Of a stretch of 64,000 nt of DNA, positions 45,840 to 55,573 are shown one piece after another (the stretch's first letter is position 1; each line of letters begins with the position of its first letter). The notes under the pieces are model-generated. The model did no database searches. It was given only the letters and a program-made list of their open reading frames with translations, and was not told the DNA's origin. This stretch comes from Vibrio sp. ED004 (lineage in GTDB: Bacteria > Pseudomonadota > Gammaproteobacteria > Enterobacterales > Vibrionaceae), in assembly GCF_023206395.1 (NCBI RefSeq), contig NZ_CP066149.1, forward strand, positions 3,162,001 to 3,226,000. Reading direction: 5' to 3'. Both the position numbers and the translations under genes were made by a program.

Positions 45840-46988
45840 GTGAGGTTATTGAGTCTATTTACGATGCTATTTCCTGCCGTTGCTTGTTCGTCCACACTTG
45901 AAATATGGGCTGGTATTAATTACGAAACGGCCGGTTATGTAAAAGAACATATCGAAGCGATGACTGATCATCGTGTAGAAATTCGTTCATTTGACGTCAA
46001 CAGTATTCGTTCTGAACTGCTTGTCGCTGATCCCAGAGACAATACCTTCCCCGACGCCATTTGGGTTCCTTCTGACTTCTTAGGTCTAACTGAATACATA
46101 GATTTAGCGACACTTCCTGAGGCTTGGGTCGATATCCAACGATATGAGAAGAAAGCGCTCGATGCAGTGATCATCAACGGTGAGATCAAGGCATTACCGG
46201 TTGGCATTGGAAACCATGTCGTTCTATATTCCAGCAAGCCTCAAGCGCAAGTTGTGACATGGGAAAGCCTAATTGAACGCTCTGCTAAGTCCGATCAAGT
46301 GAGTGTGCTTTTCCCCAATCCAAATATGTACTTCTATTTAGCTTTCTATCAGCTTTTTTCTGAAGACTTATTATCGTCGCAGAATGTTAATGGTGAAGGG
46401 TTAGTTGCCATCTTTGATTTCATCGACATGTTGCAGCAGAAAAAAGTCATCGAGTCATCGTGCAGTGATATTTGCGCGAGGCAAAGATTCATCAATGGGG
46501 AAGTCGAGTTTTTGATTGACGGCGACTGGGCATTCAGCGAACTCGATGCCGCTTTTGGTCGAGAGTTGTACATCAATTCGTTGCCCACCTATCGAGGTGA
46601 AAGTATGTCTTCATTTAGTGGCGCGAAGATATTTGCTGTCACGGAAAAAGGCATGCAAAACCCCGATAAGAAATTGGCTTTGAAAGAAGTCGTTCAATAC
46701 CTGCAATCAAACAGTTTCACCTATTTAGCTCACTCGAGTGCCATGGTTTCGCCGTTTTATGAGGTTAATCAACGTCGTGTTGAGGAAGGTAACCAGACCT
46801 TTTCAAATATGTACGATGAATTTCAAGCGTCGCAAATGATGTCGAGTGACTACAAGATGGCGATCGTTTGGGAGGCTTCGGCTCGAGCGTATCAGCGTTA
46901 CAAGTCAGGGATGCCAAAAAGTGAGCTGCATAAGTTTTACAATGATTTTGTTCAATACTACTCGGCGAATATGAGGGTAAAAGATTGA
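45840..46988 (+). CDS. Periplasmic ABC-type substrate-binding protein
   Basis: This 382-residue protein starts with GTG, seven bases after AAGGA. A signal peptide lies at 1-16 (LFPAVACS, possibly a lipobox-like AC). The body has the fold of family 1 (maltose/oligosaccharide type) binding proteins: LEIWAGINYETAGYVKEHIE, FPDAIWVPSDFLGLTEYIDL, LPVGIGNHVVLYS, FLIDGDWAFSELDAAFG. No permease or ATPase genes accompany it. Instead its stop overlaps the start of a GGDEF gene, so it probably supplies a ligand signal to that protein (inference). Confidence 0.82.
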   Translation: MRLLSLFTMLFPAVACSSTLEIWAGINYETAGYVKEHIEAMTDHRVEIRSFDVNSIRSELLVADPRDNTFPDAIWVPSDFLGLTEYIDLATLPEAWVDIQRYEKKALDAVIINGEIKALPVGIGNHVVLYSSKPQAQVVTWESLIERSAKSDQVSVLFPNPNMYFYLAFYQLFSEDLLSSQNVNGEGLVAIFDFIDMLQQKKVIESSCSDICARQRFINGEVEFLIDGDWAFSELDAAFGRELYINSLPTYRGESMSSFSGAKIFAVTEKGMQNPDKKLALKEVVQYLQSNSFTYLAHSSAMVSPFYEVNQRRVEEGNQTFSNMYDEFQASQMMSSDYKMAIVWEASARAYQRYKSGMPKSELHKFYNDFVQYYSANMRVKD

Positions 46989-48899
46989 AGCTATCATTAA
47001 AATACACCATGGGCTTGGTGTTGCTGGCTTGCTCAATGCTCCCTGTTTACCTAGCGGGACAGTTGATTCTTAATAAACAAAACCAAAGTTCTTTAGAGCA
47101 AAAAGAAACCAAGCTGGACAACTCTACGACAGGTATTCGTCAAACTGTACAAGAGCAAATCAAGCTTACGGCTAGCCTAACCCAATGGTATTCGCAAGAC
47201 CGATCACTGATTAAAGCTGGTGGCAATATCTTTTTCTCGAGCGTTGTTTGGGACAAGATGGATAGCTTCAATGCGTTAGCGGAGAGTGTGTCCGCGACCT
47301 ATATTTTGGACCAAAACTGGAAGCCCATTTATGACAGTAAAGGTAGCTTATACCACTTTGAGCAGAGCCAGTTATTAGAACGCCTGAAGCGTCCTCAATC
47401 GGTTTATGGACAAGGGAAATTGTTCCACACCGAGTTTACCGAAACTGAGTTGGCGGATAATGCCACTGCCGGTATCGCTTTCGTCGCGCCGATTTTACCT
47501 TATCGTTTGATTGAAGGTTCTACATACACGCCGCAGGGTTATCTTGTGGTTCTTATGGGGTATGACAGGCTCAACACTAAAGTGACGCCTTTCCTGTATC
47601 ATAATGAGTCGGTTGAGTTCAACTATGTTGATTCAACGGATGCTCAACCTTCTGAACAAAGTGCGAATATTATCTCTATCGACAGTAAATTATTTACCGA
47701 CAAATTGGTGTTGAACGTCAAACATCATATTTCTGACAGTGCGCGCTTATTAGAGATGCAACAAGCTCAGGTGGTCTTTGTCAGAATATTGGTGGCGACG
47801 CTTGCCATCGCGATTGTGTTTGCTCTGTTCCTTATCCGCTGGTTCTCAGGGCAGTTAAACCTGTTGGCTGAATCTGTTAAGTCGTATTCGCATAACCAGT
47901 CACCGACTCACAGTGTGGATGAACATCGTTTTACAGAGTTCGTCACATTGAGTCGTTTATTGGAAACTATGTGGGGTCGTATACAGTACCAAGTCCGTGA
48001 GCTTACCGAAAGCAACGATAAACTCGAAAGATTTAATGTCCAGCTAGAGGACTTAGTTGAAGAGAAAACCAGCAAGTTAACGTATTCGCTCGCACGTGAA
48101 GAATCCCAGAAGCATCGTATTTTGAAGATCGTGCAATTTGCATCATCGAGACAGGCGGCTGAATATCGGTTGATTCCTCAAATGATCGATCAAGAGTTAA
48201 GGGCATTACTTGCTCAAGATTCAATTAAGTTTCATTTTAACCGAACTAGCGAGGCTGACTTGATACTCCGTGACTCACAGGGGGCGGCAATTGGGTATTT
48301 TTGTTCAAGTTCATTTGATCTACTCAGTGAAGAAGATCTTCTGATTTTTGATATGTACCAAAAACAGTTAGCCGGTTGGCTAGAGCTCGAAAATATTACA
48401 CGGATTAACATTCCGACTGGTTGTTTGAATCGTAAAGCTTTTAATGAAGATCTCGAATTCAGTAAACGAAGCATTAACGACAATCAAAATCAGCTTTCTT
48501 TGATCATTATTGATATTAATGGCTTAAAAACGACGAATGATGTCCATGGACATGAAGTCGGGGGATGAGTTGATACAGCGCTGTGTAGATGTAATTAGCC
48601 ACGAACTAACACCTGTCAGTAATCTATATCGTTTGGGTGGAGATGAATTCGCGGTGCTTACCTTAACGTCTGGTGAGTCGAATTCGCTCAATGTCGCAGA
48701 GATGGCTGAGCAGTTGTACATTGCTCAGGAGCAACAGACAATCGAGGCCAAAACGGGAATCTCTATTCCTGTCAGGTTCTCTGTTGGTGTCGCATCAAGT
48801 GACTCAACAGACGTTGAGCATTTGTTCTCTCAAGCGGATGAAGATATGTACCGTCAAAAGCGCCGTTATTATCAAGCTCTATCGACAGAAGGCAAATAG
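46985..48899 (+). pseudogene. Membrane GGDEF (diguanylate cyclase-type) protein, frameshifted in the GGDEF domain
   Basis: The gene starts with TTG at 46985, overlapping the binding-protein stop (TTGA), with GAGGG seven bases ahead. It encodes membrane segments at about 8-28 and 261-282 flanking a periplasmic sensor, a coiled linker and a GGDEF domain. The frame breaks at 48560-48564: a run of five G's yields GHEVGG-stop, whereas four would give GHEVGDELIQRC and restore the domain, whose LYRLGGDEFAVL lies downstream. Intact it would be about 637 residues and make c-di-GMP; no inhibitory RxxD site is seen. This may be a true null allele, or an error in the sequence. Confidence 0.8.
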
Positions 48900-48909
48900 T
48901 CGGCTCGCA

Positions 48910-49722
48910 CTACCTTTTGCGACCATTAAAGCGAAACTGCTGTGGTGTGACATCAAACGTCGCCTTAAACGCTTTGATGTAAGACGAGTCATTTTGATAG
49001 CCGACTTGGTCAGCAATACTCTGGATTGAGAGCTCTTCATCGAATAAAGACAATGAGTAAATCAGTCGGATTTGTTGTCGCCAACGTTGGAATGACGTGT
49101 TGAATTCCTTTGAGAATAAACGCGACAAGGTTCGTTCCGATGCTCCGACTTTCTCTCCCCATTCCTTTAGCGACAAATCCAACGTTGGTGTCTCTGTTAG
49201 CGCTTCAAATATAAGCTTCAAGCGTCTGTCTTCGGGTAGCAACAATTGAAAGGTCTGAACATTGTCTTTCATGATCTGGTCGTGCAATACCGAGAGTAAC
49301 CGCGACACCTCGTCATCACTCACTAACCCTTCGCACTGCCTGCGGATCTCCTGCAATAGCTCATTTAAAAATGGCGTCAATGTGATGGTTCGAACTTGAG
49401 GTTCATATTCTGTGCCGAAAGCAGGATTGAGATAGACGCCGACAAACGTCGTATGGCTTAAAGCGATAGACTCATGTTGAATACCCGCGGGTACAAACAA
49501 AGCAGAAGTATGAGGCACTAGATGCTGATAATGATCGGTTTTCGTTTGTAATAGACCTTTGATTGGAAATATCACTTGATGCCACGTATGTTGGTGCATT
49601 GCATCGATATAGCCCTTGGGCATGTCGATGGTCTTCACTAATGCAGGTGATTCAGGATGGGCGACCATCATCTCATTTGAAGTCATTACTTCTGAGTGAG
49701 AATCTATTTGGCGGGTTAGCAT
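48910..49722 (-). CDS. AraC-family transcriptional regulator with cupin sensor
   Basis: This 270-residue regulator has an N-terminal cupin region (HQHTWHQVIFPIKGLLQTKT, VPAGIQHESIAL) and a C-terminal pair of AraC helix-turn-helix motifs (LSLKEWGEKVGASERTLSRL and SIQSIADQVGYQNDSSYIKA). AAGGA lies nine bases before the ATG. It is convergent with the GGDEF gene (stop codons 10 bp apart) and divergent from the MOSC gene, which it may control (inference). Confidence 0.88.
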   Translation of the reverse strand: MLTRQIDSHSEVMTSNEMMVAHPESPALVKTIDMPKGYIDAMHQHTWHQVIFPIKGLLQTKTDHYQHLVPHTSALFVPAGIQHESIALSHTTFVGVYLNPAFGTEYEPQVRTITLTPFLNELLQEIRRQCEGLVSDDEVSRLLSVLHDQIMKDNVQTFQLLLPEDRRLKLIFEALTETPTLDLSLKEWGEKVGASERTLSRLFSKEFNTSFQRWRQQIRLIYSLSLFDEELSIQSIADQVGYQNDSSYIKAFKATFDVTPQQFRFNGRKR

Positions 49723-49873
49723 GGTTAACTGTCCTTATGTCCCTATTCTGACGTGGCGTGACTAGGCTATCATGCTCGGCAATATGAATGAAGCCGAGTA
49801 GCAGTGTCGTACTATTTCATGCAGTTCAACAAGTATGTTTCAGTAAGAGAGTTTCCAGTAAGAAGGAAGGGAT

Positions 49874-50566
49874 ATGAAGAAATTAGGCGTAGTAAACAGT
49901 GTATTGGCAGGCAAGACCGTAGCTTTTGCACATGGAGCAAACAGTGCTATTGATAAGCAGGTTTTATCGGAGCGTCAGCACGCAACAGAGCTAGGTTTCA
50001 CGAATGATGAGCAAGGCGACCCTCGCTTTCATGGTGGCATTCAAAAAGCGCTTCATATCTACCCAAGTGAACATTACCCAGTTTGGGCTGAAGAACTGGG
50101 CGACAAAGCGATCTTCCAATCTGCAGGTGCATTCGGCGAGAATATTAGTTCAATGGGCATAACCGAAGAATCGATTTGCTTGAAAGATAAGGTTCGTATC
50201 GGCTCGACATTGTTGGAAGTCTCACAGGGGCGTATGCCTTGTTGGAAGCTTAACGTACGATTCCAACAAAATGACATGGCGAGAAGGTTGCAAGGCACGC
50301 TTCGCACAGGTTGGTACTTCCGTGTATTAGAGGAAGGTGACATTGGAGAAGGAGATGAGATTACTCTGTGTGAAAGACCTTATCCAGATTGGTCGCTCGC
50401 TCGGATTATGGGCGCAGTGTTCACAGGAAGCTTAGATAAAGAGCTGCTGAGTCAGATGACGGAATTGCCACTGGTTGAATCTTGGGGGGCGCTCGTTGCT
50501 CGTCGCCTTGAATCAGGCAAAGTTGAAGACTGGGAAATGCGATTAGTTGGGCCAACAGCAGAATAA
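49874..50566 (+). CDS. MOSC-domain protein (YiiM-like)
   Basis: This 230-residue protein has the MOSC fold seen in molybdenum-cofactor sulfurases and in YiiM: GDPRFHGGIQKALHIYPSEHY, GAFGENISSMGITEE, and the conserved Cys in SQGRMPCWKLNVRF, which is the Moco ligand. A 3-alpha C-terminal part follows. It could act as a Moco-dependent reductase of N-hydroxylated compounds; the substrate is not inferable. AAGGAAGGG precedes the ATG. It is divergent from an AraC regulator. Confidence 0.88.
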   Translation: MKKLGVVNSVLAGKTVAFAHGANSAIDKQVLSERQHATELGFTNDEQGDPRFHGGIQKALHIYPSEHYPVWAEELGDKAIFQSAGAFGENISSMGITEESICLKDKVRIGSTLLEVSQGRMPCWKLNVRFQQNDMARRLQGTLRTGWYFRVLEEGDIGEGDEITLCERPYPDWSLARIMGAVFTGSLDKELLSQMTELPLVESWGALVARRLESGKVEDWEMRLVGPTAE

Positions 50567-50585
50567 GCTCGGATGGTAAAATAAT

Positions 50586-50620
50586 AAAGCCCACGAATGG
50601 AAGTTAGTGGGCTTTGTGTT
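50586..50620. terminator. Terminator between the MOSC and exonuclease genes
   Basis: AAAGCCCAC and GTGGGCTTT form a 9-bp stem with a 12-base loop between convergent genes; moderate T runs on both sides. Confidence 0.7.
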
Positions 50621-50652
50621 TAGGTCACTTATGTCTAGCTTACCTAATTCAA

Positions 50653-51369
50653 TTAGAGCCAGAAACTCTTCAACGGCATCTCAGAGTCAAAGTGATGAGC
50701 GATCTGCGCTTGTAGCAGCTCTGCAGTCGCAATAGCATCGGTTAGTGCGTGATGCGGTGTGTAGTCGGGTAGGTGGTACCGACGACGACTCTGTCCAAGC
50801 CTTACAGACGCTGGCTTCTTACCTTTCAGTTTGTTCCACAAGCCACCCGCCAGTTTGTTCTGGATTTGAGATTCAATCTCTAGTGTGTCGAGCACTGGAA
50901 ACTCAATCCCTTCACCAAGTCGTACCTTCAGAGCGTTATCTAAGAAGTCACGCTCGATACGACGATAGTGAACGACTGGGATGTGTCCCGCCATCGATTC
51001 AAGAATTTCGTCTAGCACTTCGCTAAGATCGGGCGCATCAATGATGTCATTGTGAGTAATGCCATGAATCACCACGGACTCTTCTTCCAACTTCTGCTTT
51101 GGCCTCAGAGTCCAGTGTTTCGCCTGTCGCAAGTAGATGCGATTGAGCGTAAACGGCACTAGACCAATAGTAATAATGCCATCTTTGTTTGGGTTTAACC
51201 CCGTTGTTTCAAAGTCGACCGCCAAGAAGGTCACTTCTGAAATTGGCGTATCAGGCGCAGGAAGAGGCTGGCTATAAAAATACTTTAAGCGTTCATCTCT
51301 CGCGCGCTCAAGCTTTTGAGCAAACTTAAATGGCCAGTCAACCGCAGGTGATCTAAATAGTTTGTTCAT
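50653..51369 (-). CDS. DnaQ-type 3'-5' exonuclease
   Basis: This 238-residue protein is a DEDD exonuclease of the DNA polymerase III epsilon-like type. Motif I is LAVDFETTGLNPNKDGIITIG with Asp/Glu metal ligands, a HGITHNDI loop follows, and the HALTDAIATAELLQ motif III region contains the catalytic His and Asp. It is smaller than DnaQ and lacks the polymerase-binding tail, so it is probably a stand-alone exonuclease. It lies 5 bp after the cNMP-CBS-DUF294 gene on the same strand; this pairing recurs in gamma-proteobacteria as far as I remember. Confidence 0.87.
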   Translation of the reverse strand: MNKLFRSPAVDWPFKFAQKLERARDERLKYFYSQPLPAPDTPISEVTFLAVDFETTGLNPNKDGIITIGLVPFTLNRIYLRQAKHWTLRPKQKLEEESVVIHGITHNDIIDAPDLSEVLDEILESMAGHIPVVHYRRIERDFLDNALKVRLGEGIEFPVLDTLEIESQIQNKLAGGLWNKLKGKKPASVRLGQSRRRYHLPDYTPHHALTDAIATAELLQAQIAHHFDSEMPLKSFWL

Positions 51370-51374
51370 AGGCC

Positions 51375-53264
51375 CTACTTAAACTTGTTGCTAGCTTGGT
51401 AACGGAACTTAAGGAAGTTCTGCGCATTACTTAATATTTGGAATGCATCCTTCAGGTTACGTCGCTCGAAGTCAGACAGGTTCTCCGGTTCAATGTTGTT
51501 ATCAGGTTCTACGTTGTTATCAACGTCGTGCGCTTGGTGACGAATACGAACCAAAGAGATGAATTCCATAGCATCTTTCAGATCTTGCGCTCTGCCTTTT
51601 GGAAGAATACCCGCGTCGATAATGTCATCCAAACGCTCAAAAGAGTTCTTCGAACGAGACGCGACAGCCAAAGAGTGAACACGAATGAGATCTGCCAGCG
51701 GTGCAGTACCACGACGCTTAAGGTTGATCGAGTTGTTATGACGGCCATCTTTCTCCATCACGAAATCTTTGAAGAAGCCTAGCGGTGGAGTACGGTTGAG
51801 TGCGTTACGAGCAAGACACGCTAGGAAACGGTTGTTCTTACGTGCTCGTCTTACAATGAAGCTGTTCAGTTGCTCAGCCCATTTTAAGCGGCCATAGACA
51901 CCATCTAAGTCAAAGAAGATAGAAGCGTTCAACAAGGCTTTCGGGTTTGGATCATCAATCCAATCGGCGAAGCACTCTTCCCACTGTCGACGTGTCATAC
52001 GCCAAGTTGGGTTGGTTGCCATGATGTCGCCAGTACAGTAAACATAACCACACTGGTCTAAGCCGTCACAAATGAACTTTGAAAGCTCTTCAAAGTACTT
52101 GCCGTGTTTTGCTTCGTCGTATGTGTCATCAAGAATGATGGCGTTATCTTGGTCGGTAACCAGTAGCTGCTCGTCACGTCCCATCGAACCTAACGCAAGG
52201 AAACAGTATGGAATTGGCGATTTACCTAACTTCTCTTCACCCAACTCGATAATACGCTGCTTAAAGCTACGACCAATTACCGACATTGCGGTACCTACCA
52301 TGTGAGCATTGGCATCTTCATTAACCAAACGCACAAAGCTGTCTTTCACTTGCTCGGAAAGCACTTTCAGATCTTCGATACTTTGCTGTTGGAAGATACT
52401 ACTTACCAGTAACAGCGAGTTTTGAGACTCATAACGGACGATGTCAGTCGCTTCGATAATACCGATTGGCTTCTTATCTTTAAGCACTGGCAAGTGGTGC
52501 ACGTTATAGCGAAGCATGGTCATCATGGCTTCGTAAACATAAGCATTGTGGTCGAGTGAGATAACCTCAGGCGTCATAACACTAGAGACTTCATCAGATG
52601 GGTCTAGGCCTTCAGCAAGTACACGAGTACATAAATCTCGGTCGGTGATGATGCCGATCACGGGTGTTGAGTCATCTTCATCATCTTCAACGATTTCTGG
52701 GTCGATGATCAGCAAAGAAGAGACGTTGTCTTCGGCCATCATTGTTGCGGCTTGTTGAATCGTACGACTCTTCTCGATCATCGGCGCTTCGCTAGTCAGT
52801 AGCGTTTTTACCTTGGATGTCGTGAGATCGTTGGCATCGTTATTACTTGAGTTTGCTTGACGAAGACGGGCGTTATCTTCTACTTCTACGAAATCCGCAA
52901 AGGAGTCGTAGTTGTCGTAGAGCTCTTGGAAAATTGGCTCAGGAATGCAGTAGAGAAGAGTATCTTCGGTCGCCTTTACTGGGAAACGAACCTTGTTGTT
53001 GGTCAGCAGACCCATTTGGCCAAACAGGTGGCCTTCATCCAGGCGGTTATAGAGTTCGCCTTTACGGCGGTAGACTTCTACTTCGCCGCTTCGAACAATG
53101 TAGAGGTCATGAATTTGGTCACCAAAGTGAATGATGGGTGTGTCTTGGCGGTAATAAGAAATTTCCACGCTACTGGTCACTTTCGCCAACATCTCCTCAG
53201 GGAGTTCTGTGAAAGGGGGGTATTGTGCCAGAAAGTTTTGAATCTCTAATAACTCAGCATCCAT
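51375..53264 (-). CDS. cNMP-binding/CBS/DUF294 nucleotidyltransferase-like protein
   Basis: This 629-residue cytosolic protein has a cyclic-nucleotide-binding-like domain at about 10-130 (FGDQIHDLYIVRSGEVEVY) and two CBS domains at about 150-290 (GIITDRDLCTRVLAEG and VLKDKKPIGIIEATDIV). A DUF294 nucleotidyltransferase-like domain (GSMGRDEQLLVTDQDNAIIL, a GS-x-GR and DxD pattern) and DUF294_C complete it. Such proteins are thought to sense adenine nucleotides, but no defined reaction is known. The start at 53264 (MDAELLE) is preferred over 53273. It forms a two-gene unit with the exonuclease. Confidence 0.88.
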   Translation of the reverse strand: MDAELLEIQNFLAQYPPFTELPEEMLAKVTSSVEISYYRQDTPIIHFGDQIHDLYIVRSGEVEVYRRKGELYNRLDEGHLFGQMGLLTNNKVRFPVKATEDTLLYCIPEPIFQELYDNYDSFADFVEVEDNARLRQANSSNNDANDLTTSKVKTLLTSEAPMIEKSRTIQQAATMMAEDNVSSLLIIDPEIVEDDEDDSTPVIGIITDRDLCTRVLAEGLDPSDEVSSVMTPEVISLDHNAYVYEAMMTMLRYNVHHLPVLKDKKPIGIIEATDIVRYESQNSLLLVSSIFQQQSIEDLKVLSEQVKDSFVRLVNEDANAHMVGTAMSVIGRSFKQRIIELGEEKLGKSPIPYCFLALGSMGRDEQLLVTDQDNAIILDDTYDEAKHGKYFEELSKFICDGLDQCGYVYCTGDIMATNPTWRMTRRQWEECFADWIDDPNPKALLNASIFFDLDGVYGRLKWAEQLNSFIVRRARKNNRFLACLARNALNRTPPLGFFKDFVMEKDGRHNNSINLKRRGTAPLADLIRVHSLAVASRSKNSFERLDDIIDAGILPKGRAQDLKDAMEFISLVRIRHQAHDVDNNVEPDNNIEPENLSDFERRNLKDAFQILSNAQNFLKFRYQASNKFK

Positions 53265-53414
53265 AATGATCATCCATTAGTTTGTATGATTTCATGGTAC
53301 AACATTTGATAATAATTTGCCGTCACAAATCAATCTGTGAGCTAAAACCTTTTTAAAGTCTTAGGGATAGACTAACCTTTCAATTAATGGAGTGACAGTT
53401 TAAGGATGATAGGA

Positions 53415-54059
53415 ATGTCGAAGTGGAAGCTTAGTTTTGTATCTGCAGTTTTTATGTTTTCTCCAAGTTTGTGGGCAGCCACTGACGGTGTGGATATTCT
53501 TGATTATGACCATATATACGCAACCGCTCATTCGGGCAGTTTGAATGAAGATGCGGGTGGTAATAATAACGCCTCGTCGTTTGGTTTAGGGGTGAGTTAC
53601 ACCATGACGGATGATTGGTTGTTGCTCGGTGATTATAGCGCTCGCTTTATTCACCCTGATGAAAGCACGACTCGAATTGATACCTTAATGGCAGGGGCTG
53701 GGTATCGTTACAGTATTAAGAAAGACTTGGATATTGTGGCTTCTTACTTGTTGGGTGTTACCAAAGGCGAGGTTGAGCTTAACAGCACTAATGAAACTTT
53801 AGAATCGGACACTGAATTTGTCCAAGGTGTAAAAGCCGAGCTTAACTATGGTTTTGCAAAGCGCTGGATTGCCAATGGCAGCGTGCAGGTGAACCGCAGT
53901 GATTTGTTCGATGAAGAGATTTACCACCTAGGTTTACGTTATCTGGTGACCAACAAATTTGCGATTGGTGGTTCCTACCAACACCGGGATGGCGAGGGCA
54001 GCACGGGTGTAAGTGAAAGAACGAATGAGTTAGGTGTTGAGTTCTTCCTAGAGTACTAA
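53415..54059 (+). CDS. Outer-membrane beta-barrel protein
   Basis: This 214-residue protein has a signal peptide at about 1-20 (FMFSPSLWA-AT). It is a barrel with repeated aromatic strands (GLGVSYTMTDDWLLLGDYSA, YRYSIKKDLDIVASYLL) and a C-terminal Phe-Leu-Glu-Tyr end (ELGVEFFLEY). The start is placed at 53415 because AAGGA lies eight bases ahead; ATG at 53406 also lies in frame. It is divergent from the cNMP-CBS gene. It could be a small porin or structural protein; no function can be stated. Confidence 0.75.
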   Translation: MSKWKLSFVSAVFMFSPSLWAATDGVDILDYDHIYATAHSGSLNEDAGGNNNASSFGLGVSYTMTDDWLLLGDYSARFIHPDESTTRIDTLMAGAGYRYSIKKDLDIVASYLLGVTKGEVELNSTNETLESDTEFVQGVKAELNYGFAKRWIANGSVQVNRSDLFDEEIYHLGLRYLVTNKFAIGGSYQHRDGEGSTGVSERTNELGVEFFLEY

Positions 54060-54093
54060 CTTAGTTAAACCCAATACGTTATAGACAGGTACA

Positions 54094-54121
54094 AAAAAGC
54101 CAGCTTAATCGCTGGCTTTTG
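54094..54121. terminator. Terminator between the barrel gene and aspC
   Basis: AAAGCCAGC and GCTGGCTTTT form a stem with a 6-base loop; A and T runs on both sides suit both convergent genes. Confidence 0.85.
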
Positions 54122-54180
54122 CATATCTATTGGTTTGTAAATGCAGGTTCTTGTCTGCAAATACAGATATAGCTTTACGA

Positions 54181-55371
54181 TTAAAGAACCGCAGCGATAC
54201 CTTTACATAGAGGACCCATGTTTGACTTAGTCATACCAGCAACGCTGATGCGGCCAGAGTCTACAATGTAGATAGCGAATTCATCTTTCAGACGAGTTAC
54301 TTGCTCTTTGCTTAGGCCAGAGAAAGAGAACATGCCGTTTTGGCGCTCGATGAATGTGAAATCTGCATCAACACCTTCAGATTTCAGTGTTGTTACGAAT
54401 AGCTCACGCATCTCTTGGATACGGTCACGCATTTCCGCTACTTCTGCTTCCCATTCAGCACGTAGATCAGCATCGCCAAGGATGTGAGTTACTACAGCAC
54501 TACCGTGCGCTGGTGGGTTAGAGTAGATTGAGCGGATGATGCTCTTAACTTGAGAGAACGCTGTTGTTGCTACGTCTGCAGATTCAGCAACCAGTGTGAA
54601 TGCACCAACACGCTCGTTGTACAAGCCGAAGTTCTTAGAGAACGAGCTCGCTACTAGGATTTCTTTGTTGTACTGAGCAAAAACACGTAGGCCAGCAGCA
54701 TCTTCTTCAACGCCTTTTGCAAAACCTTGGTAAGCAAAGTCGAATAGAGGAAGCAGTTTCTTCTCAGCAACAAGTTTAGCCAGTACTTCCCACTCTTCAG
54801 CTGTTGGGTCGATACCTGTTGGGTTATGACAGCAGCCGTGAAGAAGAACGATGTCGCCTGCAGAAGCTTTCTCTAGGTCAGCAACCATGCCTGCGAAGTC
54901 TTTGTCTTTTGTTTCAGCGTTGTAGTAGCTGTATTGAGCTGTTTCGATACCTGCAGCAGCGAAAACGCCGCTGTGGTTAGCCCAAGTTGGGTTACTGATC
55001 CAGATTTTCACGTCACCCAGTTGGCGTTTGATGAACTCACCCGCTACGCGAAGTGCACCTGTACCGCCTGGAGCTTGTGCTGTTTTAGCGCGTTGAGATG
55101 TTACGATCTCTGCATCTGAACCGAAAAGAAGTTTCTGAACCGCTAGACCATATTCAGCTGTACCTTCAATCGTTAGGTAAGATTTGGTTTTTTCGTTTTC
55201 AAGAAGTGCAGCTTCTGCTTTCTTTACTGTTTTAAGTACTGGCGTTTGACCATCTTCATTTTTGTAGATTCCAACACCAAGGTTGATTTTCTCTGCACGA
55301 GAGTCTTTTTTAAACTCTTCAGTAAGGCCGAGGATAGGATCGGCGGGAGCAGCTAACACTTTTTCAAACAT
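54181..55371 (-). CDS. aspC: Aspartate aminotransferase
   Basis: This 396-residue PLP enzyme has the same length as E. coli AspC. It starts [16 protein letters not shown] and has [37 protein letters not shown] and the PLP-Lys region [15 protein letters not shown]. It interconverts aspartate and oxaloacetate; aromatic amino acids may also be substrates. The start at 55371 is chosen over an in-frame ATG six codons upstream because the family starts MFE. Neighbouring HD-GYP and asnS genes repeat a gene order I recall from V. cholerae. Confidence 0.95.
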   Translation of the reverse strand: MFEKVLAAPADPILGLTEEFKKDSRAEKINLGVGIYKNEDGQTPVLKTVKKAEAALLENEKTKSYLTIEGTAEYGLAVQKLLFGSDAEIVTSQRAKTAQAPGGTGALRVAGEFIKRQLGDVKIWISNPTWANHSGVFAAAGIETAQYSYYNAETKDKDFAGMVADLEKASAGDIVLLHGCCHNPTGIDPTAEEWEVLAKLVAEKKLLPLFDFAYQGFAKGVEEDAAGLRVFAQYNKEILVASSFSKNFGLYNERVGAFTLVAESADVATTAFSQVKSIIRSIYSNPPAHGSAVVTHILGDADLRAEWEAEVAEMRDRIQEMRELFVTTLKSEGVDADFTFIERQNGMFSFSGLSKEQVTRLKDEFAIYIVDSGRISVAGMTKSNMGPLCKGIAAVL

Positions 55372-55514
55372 AATCTTCATCCATGTCAATTGAGAGGGGA
55401 TAGTATCTATGGGTAGTTATACCTGTATGGAATTTTTAAGACAATACGAAGTGAACAGAAAGACCAAAAAAAATCCATTTCAATCAAATTTATTGACTAA
55501 AGAGGGTATTTGAT

Positions 55515-55550
55515 AACAAAACACCCTACGGATTAACCTATAGGGTGCAA
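55515..55550 (-). terminator. Terminator of the HD-GYP gene
   Basis: On the minus strand CACCCTA and TAGGGTG pair around a 12-base loop and are followed by TTTTGTTAT, 25 bases past the HD-GYP stop. Confidence 0.65.
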
Positions 55551-55573
55551 GAAGTTAGTGGTTTTTGAAAGGA

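Noticed and set aside
53323..53340. TCACA-N8-TGTGA inverted repeat upstream of the barrel gene
   Set aside because: A CRP site has TGTGA-N6-TCACA; here the half-sites are in reverse order and the spacing is wrong.
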